Under the pieces are notes generated by a model. That model had not been told where the DNA came from. It saw only the letters and a list, made by a program, of their open reading frames with translations, and made no database searches. From NCBI RefSeq assembly GCF_037893015.1, contig NC_133666.1:622275156-622339155 (forward strand): a DNA stretch of 64,000 bases. The letters run 5' to 3'. Position 1 is the first letter of the stretch, and every line of letters starts with the position of its first letter. Source of the stretch: Macrotis lagotis (taxonomy: Eukaryota > Chordata > Mammalia > Peramelemorphia > Peramelidae). Of this stretch, positions 12,001-24,479 are shown piece after piece. Position numbers and translations under genes: made by a program.

Positions 12001-12009
12001 TTACTAATT

Positions 12010-12145
12010 ATACTATAATCTATATCATATTATTTGCTGTCTTGGGGAGGGAGCAGGGAAGAGGAAGTAAAAAAATTTGGAACTTAGAACTATTTATGGT
12101 CTTGTCAATTTAATGCATTTGGACATTAATAAAAAATAAAAAAAA
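12010..12145 (+). mobile_element. L1 3' terminus with A-rich tail
   Basis: GGGGAGGGAGCAGGGAAG-type purine stretch followed by ATTAATAAAAAATAAAAAAAA, typical of marsupial L1 3' ends. It is in sense orientation directly next to the inverted ORF2 piece. Confidence 0.5.
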
Positions 12146-12564
12146 TTATACTATCTAGAGATGAAAGGGACATTATAGCACACCCAATTTTTATGGATGA
12201 GAAATGTGAAGTCGAGTACAAAGCAGCCTAAGATTTCATAATTAGGTGCAGAGCCATGTTTTTAATCCATGACTGGATCAGGGTTTACAGAGTGTTAAAT
12301 CTCTATGGGAGTCTGAGGGGTTATGAGGACAGACACAGAAGAAACTGAGTCTAAGTCATCGAAGCAGGATTGCCTAGTCAACATGTTTGATACTATGGTA
12401 AAGCTAAGAAGTTGGGAAAGGGTGAGATTATTCATGCAAACTTGCAACTCAGTTCTTACTCCTAGGCTATTCATGGGATTTTTGCTTTGGGGAGAGGATG
12501 TTGTTCTTCACTTCCAACTAAGTCTCTCCATAAGGCTGTCCCTACTTTCCCATTTGGGTGTAGT

Positions 12565-12965
12565 TTAGGGGAGAGAGGGAGAGAGAGGATGGGGAAGGGA
12601 AAGGGGAGAGATAAAGACAGAGAGGCAGAGAGAAAAAGAGACAGACAGTAAGAGGAGAGAGAAGAGGAGACAGAAACAAAGACAGACAACAGGAGAGAGA
12701 AGAGAGACAGGGAGAGAGGAGACAGAGACAGTAAAAGAGAGGGAAGAGGAAAGACAGATACAGAGACAGTAGAGACAAAGACAGAAAGCAAGAAGAGAAA
12801 AGATAGTTAAGGGAGAGGAGAGACAGACAGAGACAATGAGAGAGGAGAGAGAGGAGATAGACAGACAAATGCAGACACAAAGGGACAAAGAGATGGGGAG
12901 AGAGTGGAGGCAGAGATGGAGATATCCAAGGAAAGGAGAAAGGGAGGGGAGGAAGTCGGAAAACA
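12565..12965. repeat. Purine-rich (GA/GACA) tract
   Basis: About 400 bp almost free of C and T runs on the plus strand, built of GAGA, GACAGA and GGGA motifs. Open frames on either strand here are composition artefacts. Confidence 0.92.
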
Positions 12966-13645
12966 GCTGGTGGCATCCAAGTTACGTTCCATTACTGCTG
13001 CTATTTCTGAGATGTTTAACTACTGGGCTTGAGACCAGTCAGAACTAAGGTCAGCATCTGGTTTGGAGATAGAAACTGTGGGCCAAAATTTGTGGGGAGC
13101 ATTGCTGTTGGGGCATGTTCAAGAGTTCTGGGGATGGATTGCTATTAGAGTTGAGAGGAGCAGTTGCTTGTAGGTGAGGGAGGCATCTCTTATATTCTTT
13201 TATCTTTCAAGTTAAATGCTGGTATCCCAGGTGTGCAACTCCTTTTCTTATCTCCAGTAACAGGAGTAGATAGAACTTTTTGGGAAAAGGTCGTGCCTAT
13301 TATTTTACTTTAAAAAAATTTACCTTGTTTTGAATAAATCATGTGACTATTAAAATGTCAAAATTTGAGTCATATGAAGTCAATGAGAACAGATGTCCTA
13401 AAAGTGGGTTGGGGACAGAGCCATTGACTTTTCTACAATTTTAACATTTCAGGACAATTTTCCATTTTCTTATTCCATACTCATAGACCAACATTTAATT
13501 GGGGCTGCATCACTGGAAGAAGAAAAAGTCTAAGAGTTAATAGACTGAGAATCTTTTCATGACCAGTAGGAATATTGAGGCCTTTAGGAAAACCTGCATA
13601 TCTGCTTTGAATACATGGTTAACATCTTGGGGTTGTGGTTAGAGT
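12966..13645. other. Unassigned, no gene seen
   Basis: Follows the purine tract. No repeats or exons recognised. Confidence 0.35.
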
Positions 13646-13648
13646 CTA

Positions 13649-13665
13649 GTGACACCTGGTGGCCA
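13649..13665 (-). promoter_or_regulatory. CTCF-like motif
   Basis: The minus strand reads TGGCCACCAGGTGTCAC, close to the CTCF consensus. It lies about 1 kb beyond the CCDC166 stop, in convergent orientation to the pair at 7.7 kb. Judged by eye. Confidence 0.35.
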
Positions 13666-13699
13666 AGTCATATACTCTACTCCCTTCGTAGTCCGTGAA

Positions 13700-13925
13700 C
13701 CAATTATCTCTGTTGCTCCCCATCCAGGTCCACCTTCAGTCATCCTGATTCATATCTGGCCACTGGATCCAGATGGTTCTGGAGGAGAAAGTGAGACTGG
13801 TGACTTAGCACAGTCCCCCCCACCCCAAATTCAGTTCATGTGCTTGTCATGGCATTACCTCCCTGATGTCATGTTGTTCTTTGAGGATGAAGGACAAACA
13901 TCATCATCATCATCATCACCAACCA
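13700..13925 (+). mobile_element. CORE-SINE 3' part (MAR1-like)
   Basis: CATCCTGATTCATATCTGGCC, GGAGAAAGTGAGACTGGTGAC, CATGTGCTTGTCATGGCATT and GAAGGACAAACATCATCATC with an (ATC)n end. The tail matches the RTE-like LINE. Confidence 0.75.
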
Positions 13926-14089
13926 GTTAATTGACAGTCTGCTTTTCTATAGTTTACAAAGAGCAGAAATATTTTATGACAGATGCAGCATCGGGGTGCA
14001 TTGAACCCATTCAATTTTTTGGCTCAATGAGAAAGGCAAAGGGAATAAACTTTTATATAGTGTGTACTATTTGCCAGGTACCTTTTCTA

Positions 14090-14285
14090 AATAAATATCT
14101 CATTTGATCATTACAACAACTCTGCAAGCTAGGTATTACTCCCATTTTACAGATGAGGAAACTGAGGCAAATAGAGATGGATTGACTTGACCATGGTCAC
14201 ACAGCTAGTAAGTAAGTGTGTGAGGCCACATTTGAATCCAGGCCTTCCTGACTCCAGAGTGCTTTATCTACTGGTCCAGCTATCT
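14090..14285 (-). mobile_element. MIR/CORE-SINE
   Basis: CATTTTACAGATGAGGAAACTGAGGC, GGTCACACAGCTAGTAAG, CCTTCCTGACTCCAGAG, antisense. Confidence 0.75.
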
Positions 14286-14314
14286 ACCAAATCCATATTA
14301 TGAATAAATCAGTA

Positions 14315-14470
14315 AGGGGTAACTAGGTGGTTTAGTAGATAGAATGCTGACCCTGGAAGGGGGGAGGACCTGAGTTCTGCTTTGACCTTGGGCACTTAAT
14401 ACTTTCTTAACTGTGATCTTGAGCAAGTCACTTAACCCCATTGTCTTGCAAAAAAACAAACAAAAAATGA
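14315..14470 (+). mobile_element. Marsupial SINE
   Basis: GGGGTAACTAGGTGGTTTAG to CCATTGTCTTGCAAAAAAAC. Downstream of CCDC166. Confidence 0.8.
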
Positions 14471-14504
14471 ATAAATCAGTGAATAAATGAACAAAGAATA
14501 AGCC

Positions 14505-14650
14505 TAGAATCATCAAATGTTAGAACTGGAAGGGACCTTAAAGATCATTTGACCCACTTCCCTTTTGTTACTGATGAAGAAATGAGACTCAGAGAAGGGT
14601 AGCAAATTGCAGAAGCTTATACATAGATAATAAATGGCAGGACATGGGAC
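14505..14650 (-). mobile_element. MIR-like relic
   Basis: GTTAGAACTGGAAGGGACCTTAAAG and ACTGATGAAGAAATGAGACTCAGAG. It ends about 40 bp before the CCDC166 stop. Confidence 0.55.
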
Positions 14651-14688
14651 ATGACATAGACCTTTAGTAGAAACTCTTACTTGCTTCC

Positions 14689-16183
<1,495 letters not shown>

Positions 16184-16784
16184 GGAGTGGGACCTGCGGG
16201 GACATGTGAAACCTCAGGGATACTGCCCAGGTTATCATTTCCATCCTTCTAGGATCATTTCACCCATCACTCTGAGTTTTTGGCATTATCCCCCTGAGGT
16301 TGTTTACCCCACTCTCCCTTACCCTCCAAAGTCACACCATTTAGCTTCCTGTCAATCTATGGTCATTCTTCCGTCTCCCTGCCATCCCATCTCATCCTCT
16401 ATCCCCACTCAAGTTCTCCAGGATCAACCCTTTCACTCCCGTGTGCCTGAGAGAAAGTGGGTAAGGTCTCAAAAGGAGGAAGAAGTAGACAGATATCCAA
16501 GGGTCTGGAACTGCTGACCTGTTTTATCCTGGTCTGGCTGGAGCCTGGTTGAGTTTATGGGTCACCTCATTTTTCCAGCTATTCACTACCTGAAAGATCC
16601 TTTCCTCTGAATGTTGACGGTCAGTCCTTTTAGAAGGGTTTGGAGTTCTGTTGCTATAGAGAAGGGAAAAGGAACTCCAAGACTCTCTGAACATCATTAT
16701 TACTATTGCATCAGCTTAGACTCTGGCTCTATTCACTATCCCCACAAATCCCTGGTAATACAGTGATCAGTGTACTTTTTTTTT
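16184..16784 (-). promoter_or_regulatory. CCDC166 upstream region
   Basis: About 600 bp between the CCDC166 ATG and a SINE, with balanced base content and few CpG. It should hold the 5'UTR and promoter by position. No TATA box or CpG island is evident. Confidence 0.35.
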
Positions 16785-16927
16785 AGGTTTTTGCAAGGCA
16801 AATGGGTTAAGTGGCTTGCCCAAGGCCACACAGCTGGGTCATTATTAAGTGTCTGAGACGGGATTTGAACTCAGGTACTCCTGACTCCAGGGTTGGTGCT
16901 CTATCCACTGCGCCACCTAGCTGCCCC
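16785..16927 (-). mobile_element. Marsupial SINE
   Basis: AGGTTTTTGCAAGGCAAATG to GCGCCACCTAGCTGCCCC. About 600 bp upstream of the CCDC166 start. Confidence 0.88.
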
Positions 16928-17279
16928 TCAGTGTACTTTTTCATGTGGATGCCTGTGGGGTCTTGTTACATTATGTATATATCACCAAGAAGAGACTCTC
17001 AGTGAGGTTTGTGGGTATGTTTCCCTAGTACTGGAAGTATTGAAATAGAAGAATTATGGGTCCCATAAAAGACCACTTGGTTGTTAAATGTCTTTGGAAG
17101 CTTTCTATTGGTAGAGGGGGAAGAAAAGATCAGGACAGTGGTGGTCAGGATTCTGTGTTAACATAGGCCACATCCCAGTGAAGACTCTCATTGCCTCTCA
17201 TCTAATCTTTTTTAATTGTTTCCTACATGATCTTTCTGGTTCAAGTGTCTCCCAATCCCATCCTTCACATAGCCCAAGT

Positions 17280-17365
17280 GATTTTCTTACCATATCATGT
17301 GCCTACTCAATAAACTCCAGTGACTCCTTATTTTCTCCAGGATCAAATATACATTGAGTATTGAA
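17280..17365 (+). mobile_element. L2-like LINE short fragment
   Basis: CTCAATAAACTCCAGTGACTCC ... TCCAGGATCAAATATACA is a conserved L2-like 3' block, also at 48.04 kb. Confidence 0.5.
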
Positions 17366-17639
17366 TACCTTTCTACATCCCTTTTCTTGGGGGAAAATTA
17401 TAGACTTGAGACAAACTTAAGTTTTTAAATGATTACTTCCCACCCAAGTTCTGGAGAACAGATATTAGAGAATCAGATAGTTTGAAGAACAAGCATCTGC
17501 CATATGTCTTTGGAGTTCAAGTTTCTTCAGGTCCCAATCATTAATGCATGAATATAGATCTCAGAGGGTTTCAGGTAGTGGGTAGAAAGGAATGGTGCCA
17601 GGATGTCAGAAAAAAGACACTGACTCACCTGAGCCCTCC

Positions 17640-19590
17640 TAAATTCCCCTCTAAACATCTGTAAAGTGGCACCTCAAAATGAATTCTGGAGTGACAAAAC
17701 TCACAAAAGGACAAGGCAAAACAGTTTTCCAGACCAAGATAACTTAGAAAGTTGGCAAGAAGGGTTGGTTACACTGGGATAAGAGTAGAGCACAGTACAG
17801 CTCAGATGATTCCTGACAAACTGGCAAACAGGCTTTGGGGACAACTGGTACTGGCTTCTGGAGCATTCAATCTGCAGATGATAAATAAAGTTGGACAGTT
17901 TATAGGGATCATTTTAATGGTTAGATGCAGGACTCTGTTGTATTGCTAACAAAGGGATTTGGGTCACAGTCCCAGAGCAAGGAGGGCCACTAGAACAGAA
18001 AGCTTATAGTTGTAGGGGGGGTGAGTACCTGGTCACAGTTCCACAGTGGAAAAGACAGCTCACAGACTAGATCATAGGCCAAGAGAGTAGTAAAAACACA
18101 TCTCTTTAGAAAGTACCACCTTAGAAGAATTGGTAATTTATAGAACCTCTATAGACTAGTTCTGAAAATAGCAGTACCAAGAAACCTGAAGCATGAAATA
18201 GTGCTCCCTCCACTCTGGGAGCAGAGTTCAACTTTAGAATAAAGGTAAAAGTTAAAAAATAGCTTAGAAAAATGAGTAAACATTAAGAACTAAAAAAGAA
18301 CTTGATCCTATAAAGTTACTATGGCAGGCAAGAACAAAACATAAATTCTGAAAATGACAATGAAGTCAAAACAAAATCCAAACACTCAAAGAAAAATAGG
18401 AGTTGTTTTAGCCCAATAAGAATTCCTGAAAAAGTTCAGAAAGGATTTTGCAAATCAAATAAGAGAAGTAAAAAATTGAGAAAAATAAATGAGAATGATA
18501 CAAGAAAATCTTGAAAAGAGCCAACTTTGATAAAGAAGGCACAAAATTCCTGAAGAAAATACTTTAAAAATATAATGGGTCAAATTCATTGAATTGAAGA
18601 ACTCCTTAAAAAGCAGATCTGGTTAAATGGAAAAAGTAGACAAAATTTCACTGAAGGGAACCCCCCATTAAGCATGATTGATCACATGGGAAAAAAGGTG
18701 TGCAAAATTTTACTGAAGAAAAGAATTCCTTAAAAATTAGAATTGGGCAAATGGAAGCTAATGAATCCATGAGACTTCAAGAAACAATAAGACAAATTTA
18801 AAGGAATTAAAAAGTAGAAGAAAATGTGAAATATCTTCTAAAATTTTCCTTTGATCTCATCAGTGTTCATCATGGTAAGAACATATTCACTTATGATGGT
18901 GGCATGATAGTTTTCTGCAGGTGACAATCACATTATAATGAGCCTGTCATTCCTTCCTTTTGGGAGGCATACAAACTTGTTTATTAAATTAATTTAGTTG
19001 AGGAACTTATGCCAGCTTCTCAGTGTTCCTCATGATAATAATCATTTCAGAAAAATGTGTATCCAGCTCCTACTTTGATAAACTGGTTTTCATTTGCTAG
19101 CCTTCCTAGTGCTGTTGTTTGGATATGATATCTGCTGAGTTATCTTGAAACAAGAGCTGTTCATATTTCAGGTCTACTGGATTTCAGGTTGTCCATAATA
19201 AGCATGCCCACATTCTATGTCCCAATGGTAAGTTTTCTGAGAGCATCTCGTTTGTCATTTCTTATACTAATCACAATTTTTTCACCCATTCTCTAATTGA
19301 TAGACATCACCTCAATTCCCAATTCTTTTCCACCACAGAAAGAGCAGCTAGAAATATTTTTATACAGGTCTTTTCCCCTTTTTGTTTTGGAAAACAAATT
19401 GAGAAGAGTTATTTAAGAATTATTGCATTAACTGAAAGTCATGATTATTTCTTTCAAGAAATAATAAAAATTGCACTGCTATCTTAGAACCAGCGGGTAA
19501 ACTAGAAATTGAAAGAATACATTGATTACCTATTGAAAGAGATCCCAAAATAGAAACTCCAAGGAATATTACTTAGCAAAACTAAGTGTA
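17640..19590 (+). mobile_element. L1 LINE 5' half (5'UTR plus ORF1 relic), interrupted
   Basis: Parallels the copy at 19.9-21.4 kb: GAATTCTGGAG, GGACTCTGTTG, TCACAGTTCCA, CCTAGTTCTGAAAATAGCAG-like and ORF1-like AAATAAGAGAAGTAAAAAATTG blocks appear in the same order. ORF1-like DNA resumes at about 19390 (TTAACTGAAAGTCATGATTATT) after foreign sequence at about 18850-19385. No open frame. Confidence 0.6.
18850..19385 (-). mobile_element. Sequence inserted in the L1, including an antisense L1 3' piece
   Basis: Interrupts the L1 at 17.6-19.6 kb. At 19275-19360, CCATTCTCTAATTGATAGACATCACCTCAATT is the antisense of the conserved ORF2 end also present at 53.85 kb. The left half is not identified. 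Confidence 0.4.
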
Positions 19591-19619
19591 ATCTCTTAAT
19601 AATAAATCTGATAATATTG

Positions 19620-19880
19620 ATAATATTATGCTCTTCTAATTTACTTATGACATTTCCCTTTATGTCTCAGTTAAGGATCCATTTTGACATTATTTTCCTG
19701 AAAGATGGTGGTCTAGACCTTGCTTCTGCCAGACTGCCTTTGATTTTTCCCAGAAATTGTTAACCAAATAACACACAGTAATTGCTTAATAAATGTTTAT
19801 CAACTGATTAGATTGTCTTTGAGGTCTCTTTCAATTCTGAAATTCTGCAATTATAAGAATAGCAACTACTCATTCCTTCT
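19620..19880 (-). mobile_element. Antisense L1 ORF2 fragment plus short MIR-like tail
   Basis: CATTTTGACATTATTTTCCTGAAAGATGGTGGTCTAGACC is antisense of the L1 ORF2 region that normally precedes a conserved LDI segment. The right end (GCTTAATAAATGTTTATCAACTGA) is an L2/MIR-like tail. Confidence 0.35.
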
Positions 19881-21836
19881 CCTCAGAAGAACAGAAAGTA
19901 GGGTTGGAGCCAACATGGTAGAGAAAAGGCTGGAATTCATCAGAACTCTCCTAACAAATTTATAACAACAGTTCAAATCAAATTCTGGAGCTGCAGAACC
20001 AATAAAAGCTTGAGGTGAAGCAACACCAGATAGTTTAGGAGGTTGGAAGAAAAGGTTGTTCACGCTAAAGTTGTGGTCAGCCTTGAAGCATGGCAATGCC
20101 TTAAGGGTACCACAGTGGCAAAAGGAGCTTTGAAATCTTTCAGTACACAGTGGTAAGAGGGTATGTGGATACCTGGTCAGAAAGAGATTACAGGAAACCT
20201 TTGGTTGGCACTGGGTTCAGGACTCTGTTGCATTTCCCATATGCAATTCTGAATTACAGTTCTAGGTCAAAGAGGAGCATTAGCACATATGGTTTCAGGG
20301 GAGCAAAAGCACTGGTCATAGTTATAGGGTGGAGAAAAGTGCTAGTGATCCTTTACAAGGGAGTAGGGGCCTTGGTCTCAGTTTCAAAGGAGAAAGAAAT
20401 GCTGTTGCTTGTGACTACAGAAGAACAGGAAACCTGGTCACAATTCCAGGGTCAAATGGAGTACTAGTATTTGTGTCCATAGGGGGAAAAGATCATTTCT
20501 AAGTAAAGAGCAGAGCACAGTCCAGAAGAATAGTGATCACACTTCTCTTTAGATTGTACCACTTTGAAAGCATTAAAAACTTAACAGTCCTCCAGAACTA
20601 GCTCTGAAAATAGCAGTATGAAAAACTAAATGCTTAGGACATACCCTCTTCCCTAGAAGCAGAATCCAATGTTAACATAAAGCTAAAAGTCAAGAAATCA
20701 GTTGGATAAATGAACAATGAACAGCTTATAAAAAGTTACTAGAGTGATAGGGAAGATCAAGACATAAATTCAGAAGACAAAGATGTCAAAACAGCAATAC
20801 AGCAGAAGCTTAAAGAAAAATCTGATTTAGATAGACAATAAGGATTACTAGAAGAGCTCAAAAGTGATTTAAAAAATCAAATAAGAGAGATTGGGGAAAA
20901 ACTGGAAGAAGTGAGTGATGAAAGAAAATTAGGAAATAGAATCAATAGCTTGGTAAAAAAAGGTACCAAAAATACTGAAGAAAATGACAACCTAAAAAAA
21001 AAACAACAGAATTGATCAAATGGTAAAAAAGTCACCAAAATTCCCTGAAGAAAACAGCCTAAAAATCAGCATTGTTAAATGGAAAAGGGGATATAAAAAC
21101 TCACTTAAGAAAATGCAAATAAAGGTAATGATTCCATGTAACTTTAAGAAATAATAAAATAGAGTCAAAAGAATGACAAATAGAAGAAAAATCGAAAATT
21201 GGCATAGAAAACAGATTGGGGAGAGATAATTTCATAATTACTGTATTTGAAAGTCATGATAAAAAAAAAGCTTACTTCATCTTTAAAAAAATTTCAAGGA
21301 AAACTGGTCCTGCTATCCTAGAATCTGAGAGTAAAATACTGATCATCTTTTGAAAAATATTCAAAATGAAAAATCCCAGGAATATTATAGTCAAATTCCA
21401 GAGCACTCAGGTTAAGGAGAAAATATTGCAAGCAACCAGAAATAAATAATTCAAATGTTGTGAAGTTCCAGTCAGTATCACACAAGATTTAGCAGCTTTC
21501 ACATTAAAGGGTATGAGGGTTTGGAATGTGCCTTTTCAAGGCAAAGGAGTTAGGATTACAACCAAGAATCACAATCCAATAAAACTGAGCATAATGCTTA
21601 AGGGGAATAAAATGAATATATTTAATGAAATAGAGAACTTTCAAACATTCATGATGAAAAGACCAGAGCTGAATTGAAAAAAATTGATTTTCAAATACAA
21701 AATTCAAAAGAAGCATAAAAAAGATAAACAGGAAAGAAATTATAAGGGATTCAATAAGGCTAAACTGGTTACATGCCTTTCTGGCGAGATAATATTATAA
21801 CTCCTAAGGACTTTATTATTATTAGGCCAGTTAGGT

Positions 21837-21858
21837 ATATATATATATATATATATAT
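21837..21858. repeat. (TA)n microsatellite
   Basis: About 11 TA units in the L1 inter-ORF region. Confidence 0.9.
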
Positions 21859-22962
21859 GAGTTTATTATGATGCACTTCTTCCAGTTTTTCCCCAGTAAT
21901 TCAATGAGAGAAAAGGAAAGGAGGAGAATAATAGGGAAAATTTATATATCAGACACATGAAAGAAAGAGCTTCTATAGTAGAAGGGAAAGGGTGGGGGTC
22001 TTGCTTTAATCTTACTTTCATTGGAATTGATTCATAGAAGGAGAAACATTCACACTAAGAAGATTAAAAATCTCTCTTTTACCCTTCAGGAAAGTAGGAG
22101 TGGAAGGGGAGAACAGAAGAGGGTAAGGTTAAGAAGAGAGGGTGAATTGAGAATGGATGAGATAGAGAGAGAATGAGGAGGGACTAAGAGAGAATGAGAT
22201 AAAAAAAAGCGAGGAAGAGACAGACAGACAGAGAGAGTGAGAGAAATAGGATGGAGATAAATACACATTTTAACTGTGAATGTGAATGGGATGAATTTAC
22301 TCATAAATTAGAACTGAATAGCAGAATAAATTAAAAACCAGAATTCAACTATATGTTGTTGACAAGGGTTTAGAGCAGAATCTATTTACCAGGTATGCAA
22401 ACAGGTAAACAAATAAAAAATATGGATAACAACCATGATCTCAGACAAAGCAAAACAAAAATAAATCCAATTTAAATAGATAAGTAGGGAAACAGTATTT
22501 TGTTAAAAGGTGCCAAATATGAGGAAGTAATATCAATATATTTATGCACCAAATAGTTTGGTATCCAAATTCCTCAAGGGAATGTCAAATGAATTACAAG
22601 AGGAAACAGTAAAAGTATACTGGAGGGGAATCTCAACTTTCCCTCTTAGAACTAGACAAATTTAACCATAAAAATGAGACATTAAGGAGATGAATGTAAT
22701 TTTAGAAAAATTCTTTTGGAGAAAAATTTAATCAAGATAAAAAGCATATATATTTTTTCTCAGTTGTACATGGCACTTTAACAAAAACTGACGACATTTT
22801 AGGGCATAAAGACCTCACAATCAAATGCAGAAATGCAGAAATATTAAATGCATACCATTCAGACTGCAATGCAATGTAAATTAAACAAAATAAAGAACTA
22901 TGTCAGCATAGATTAAAAATTAATTGGAAATTTAAAAATTTCATCCTAAAGAATGAATTGCG

Positions 22963-22963
<1 letters not shown>

Positions 22964-23015
<52 letters not shown>
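22964..23015. repeat. (GT)n microsatellite
   Basis: About 26 GT units directly abutting a SINE head, together inserted in an L1. Confidence 0.98.
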
Positions 23016-23018
<3 letters not shown>

Positions 23019-23140
23019 CTAGGTGGTGCTGTGGATAGAGCACTGACCCTGGAGTCAGAAGAATCTTAATATTACCTAACTGTGTGACCTTGATCAAATC
23101 ACTTAACCCCATTGCCTTGCAAAAATCTAAAAAAGAGAAT
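23015..23140 (+). mobile_element. Marsupial SINE
   Basis: GCAGCTAGGTGGTGCTGTGG to CATTGCCTTGCAAAAATC. The host L1 resumes right after it. Confidence 0.85.
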
Positions 23141-23234
23141 GAATGGATCAAAAAATAAATCTTAGAAATAATAATTTCATTGAAGATAATGGTAATAATG
23201 ACACCAGCATACAAAATTTATGGGTTGCTGCCAA

Positions 23235-23375
23235 AGCACTCAATCCTGTTTACTTCAGATCTTCATCTATAAAATGAGCTAGAGAAGTAAATGGTAAATT
23301 ACTCCACTATTTTTTGCCAAGAAAATCCAGAATCAGACATGAATGAAAAGCTGGAACAAAAACAATAGGTATAGA
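23235..23375 (+). mobile_element. CORE-SINE 3' part
   Basis: ATCTTCATCTATAAAATGAGC, TTTTTGCCAAGAAAATCC and GACATGAATGAAAAGC. Confidence 0.65.
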
Positions 23376-23404
23376 CCAACAATTTACACTCTATACAAAG
23401 ATAA

Positions 23405-23460
23405 GTCTTCCTGACTGGAGGGTTGGTGCTTTATCCACTGCACCACCTAGCTGCCCCCCT
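23405..23460 (-). mobile_element. Marsupial SINE head fragment
   Basis: CTTCCTGACTGGAGGGTTGG to CACCTAGCTGCCCC only. Confidence 0.7.
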
Positions 23461-23584
23461 CATGCTCTTTTTATACATGCTTCTACTGCTTCCCTAGAAA
23501 ACCATAAAGTTTGAGAGCTTTTGATAATTACTAGTCCAACCTTGCCATTTCACAGATAAGTAAATTAATGTTTGAGAGGGAGGT

Positions 23585-23705
23585 AGTGGGACACAGAGGA
23601 TAAGTGTCCTGATACTCAAGACTTTGAGTCTAGCCTTCAATGCGTATTGGCTATATTACCCTGTACAAGTCATTGAATTGCTTCATTCCAATGTGTCTCA
23701 GACTT
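23585..23705 (+). mobile_element. Old SINE fragment
   Basis: AGTGGGACACAGAGGATAAG ... ACAAGTCATTGAATTGC, a decayed SINE-like head. Confidence 0.35.
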
Positions 23706-24129
23706 TAGGGGTGGGAGTGGGGTTGTTTCTATTTGTTCTTGCTATTTCTTTGAAGTAAATGTTTCTTTGTAAAAACTAATCTGACTATTATGTATTTAAA
23801 TCATCTGGGGTGGTTTGACTACAAAAGTTTGTTTTTTCCAGATGTTTTTACTTTTATTTGCCAGCACACAGTTCAAAGTAGCATATTTTAATTAAATGAC
23901 ATAGTAATAAAAAAGCATTAGAACTTTATTTCAGTAAACCTTGGACATGCTCTTCAACAGATGCACATCATCATGAGAAGAGTAGATGTTCTTAGGTATC
24001 ATGCATTAGGGAGCATAGATGAATGGTCAAGGCACACAAATAGAAGGGCATACCTACAGAAGCATTATAACCATGGTTGGGGAGCAGTTGCTTTTCTTGA
24101 CTTTCCCTGTATCTCTATTGTTCCCTATT

Positions 24130-24282
24130 TTTTTTTAGGTTTTTGCAAGGCAAATGGGGTTAAGTGGCTTGCCCAAGGCTACACAACTAGGTAATTATTA
24201 AATGTGTGAGGCCAGCTTTGAACTCAGGTACTCCTGACTCCAGGGCCGGTGCTCTATCCACTGCGCCACCTAGCTGCCCCTA
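24130..24282 (-). mobile_element. Marsupial SINE
   Basis: AGGTTTTTGCAAGGCAAATGG to CACCTAGCTGCCCC. Flanked by ATTGTTCCCTATTT at 24116 and 24284, an intact target-site duplication. Confidence 0.92.
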
Positions 24283-24479
24283 TTGTTCCCTATTTGAAGA
24301 AGTTTTTGTACATTTTTTTGTGTCTCCATCACACTGAGGGATCCCCACCTGCTGCGGTAATCAGGCTAGGGTTGCTTAAGCAGACAATATTTAGGGCACC
24401 TTTTCTAGCTCCTTCCTTATCAGGAAATTAGCAGTGATACTTAAAAGGGCTATTCAGTCACCCAGTAGTGTTGGGGGCA

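Larger units (their letters stand above)
19885..23240 (+). mobile_element. L1 LINE 5' half: 5'UTR, ORF1 relic, ORF2 endonuclease relic
   Basis: The order is 5'UTR (19.9-20.7 kb), helical ORF1 relic (20.7-21.5 kb, EKLEEVSDERK-like), inter-ORF region, then ORF2 endonuclease relic from about 22270: ATGTGAATGGGATGAATTTA, GCACCAAATAGTTTGGTATC (matching L1 YAPN), TCAGTTGTACATGGCAC and AGGGCATAAAGACCTCAC. The element resumes at 23140-23240 after an inserted (GT)n plus SINE, then stops. No RT domain. Many stops. Confidence 0.7.

Noticed and set aside
12471-12976. Several long Ser/Leu-rich open frames on the minus strand
   Set aside because: They overlap in three frames over a (GA/GACA)n tract, so they are composition artefacts.
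16811-17005. Short plus frame starting MACPRPHS, repeated at other loci
   Set aside because: Translation of the antisense SINE; the same peptide style recurs at 46011 and 52975.
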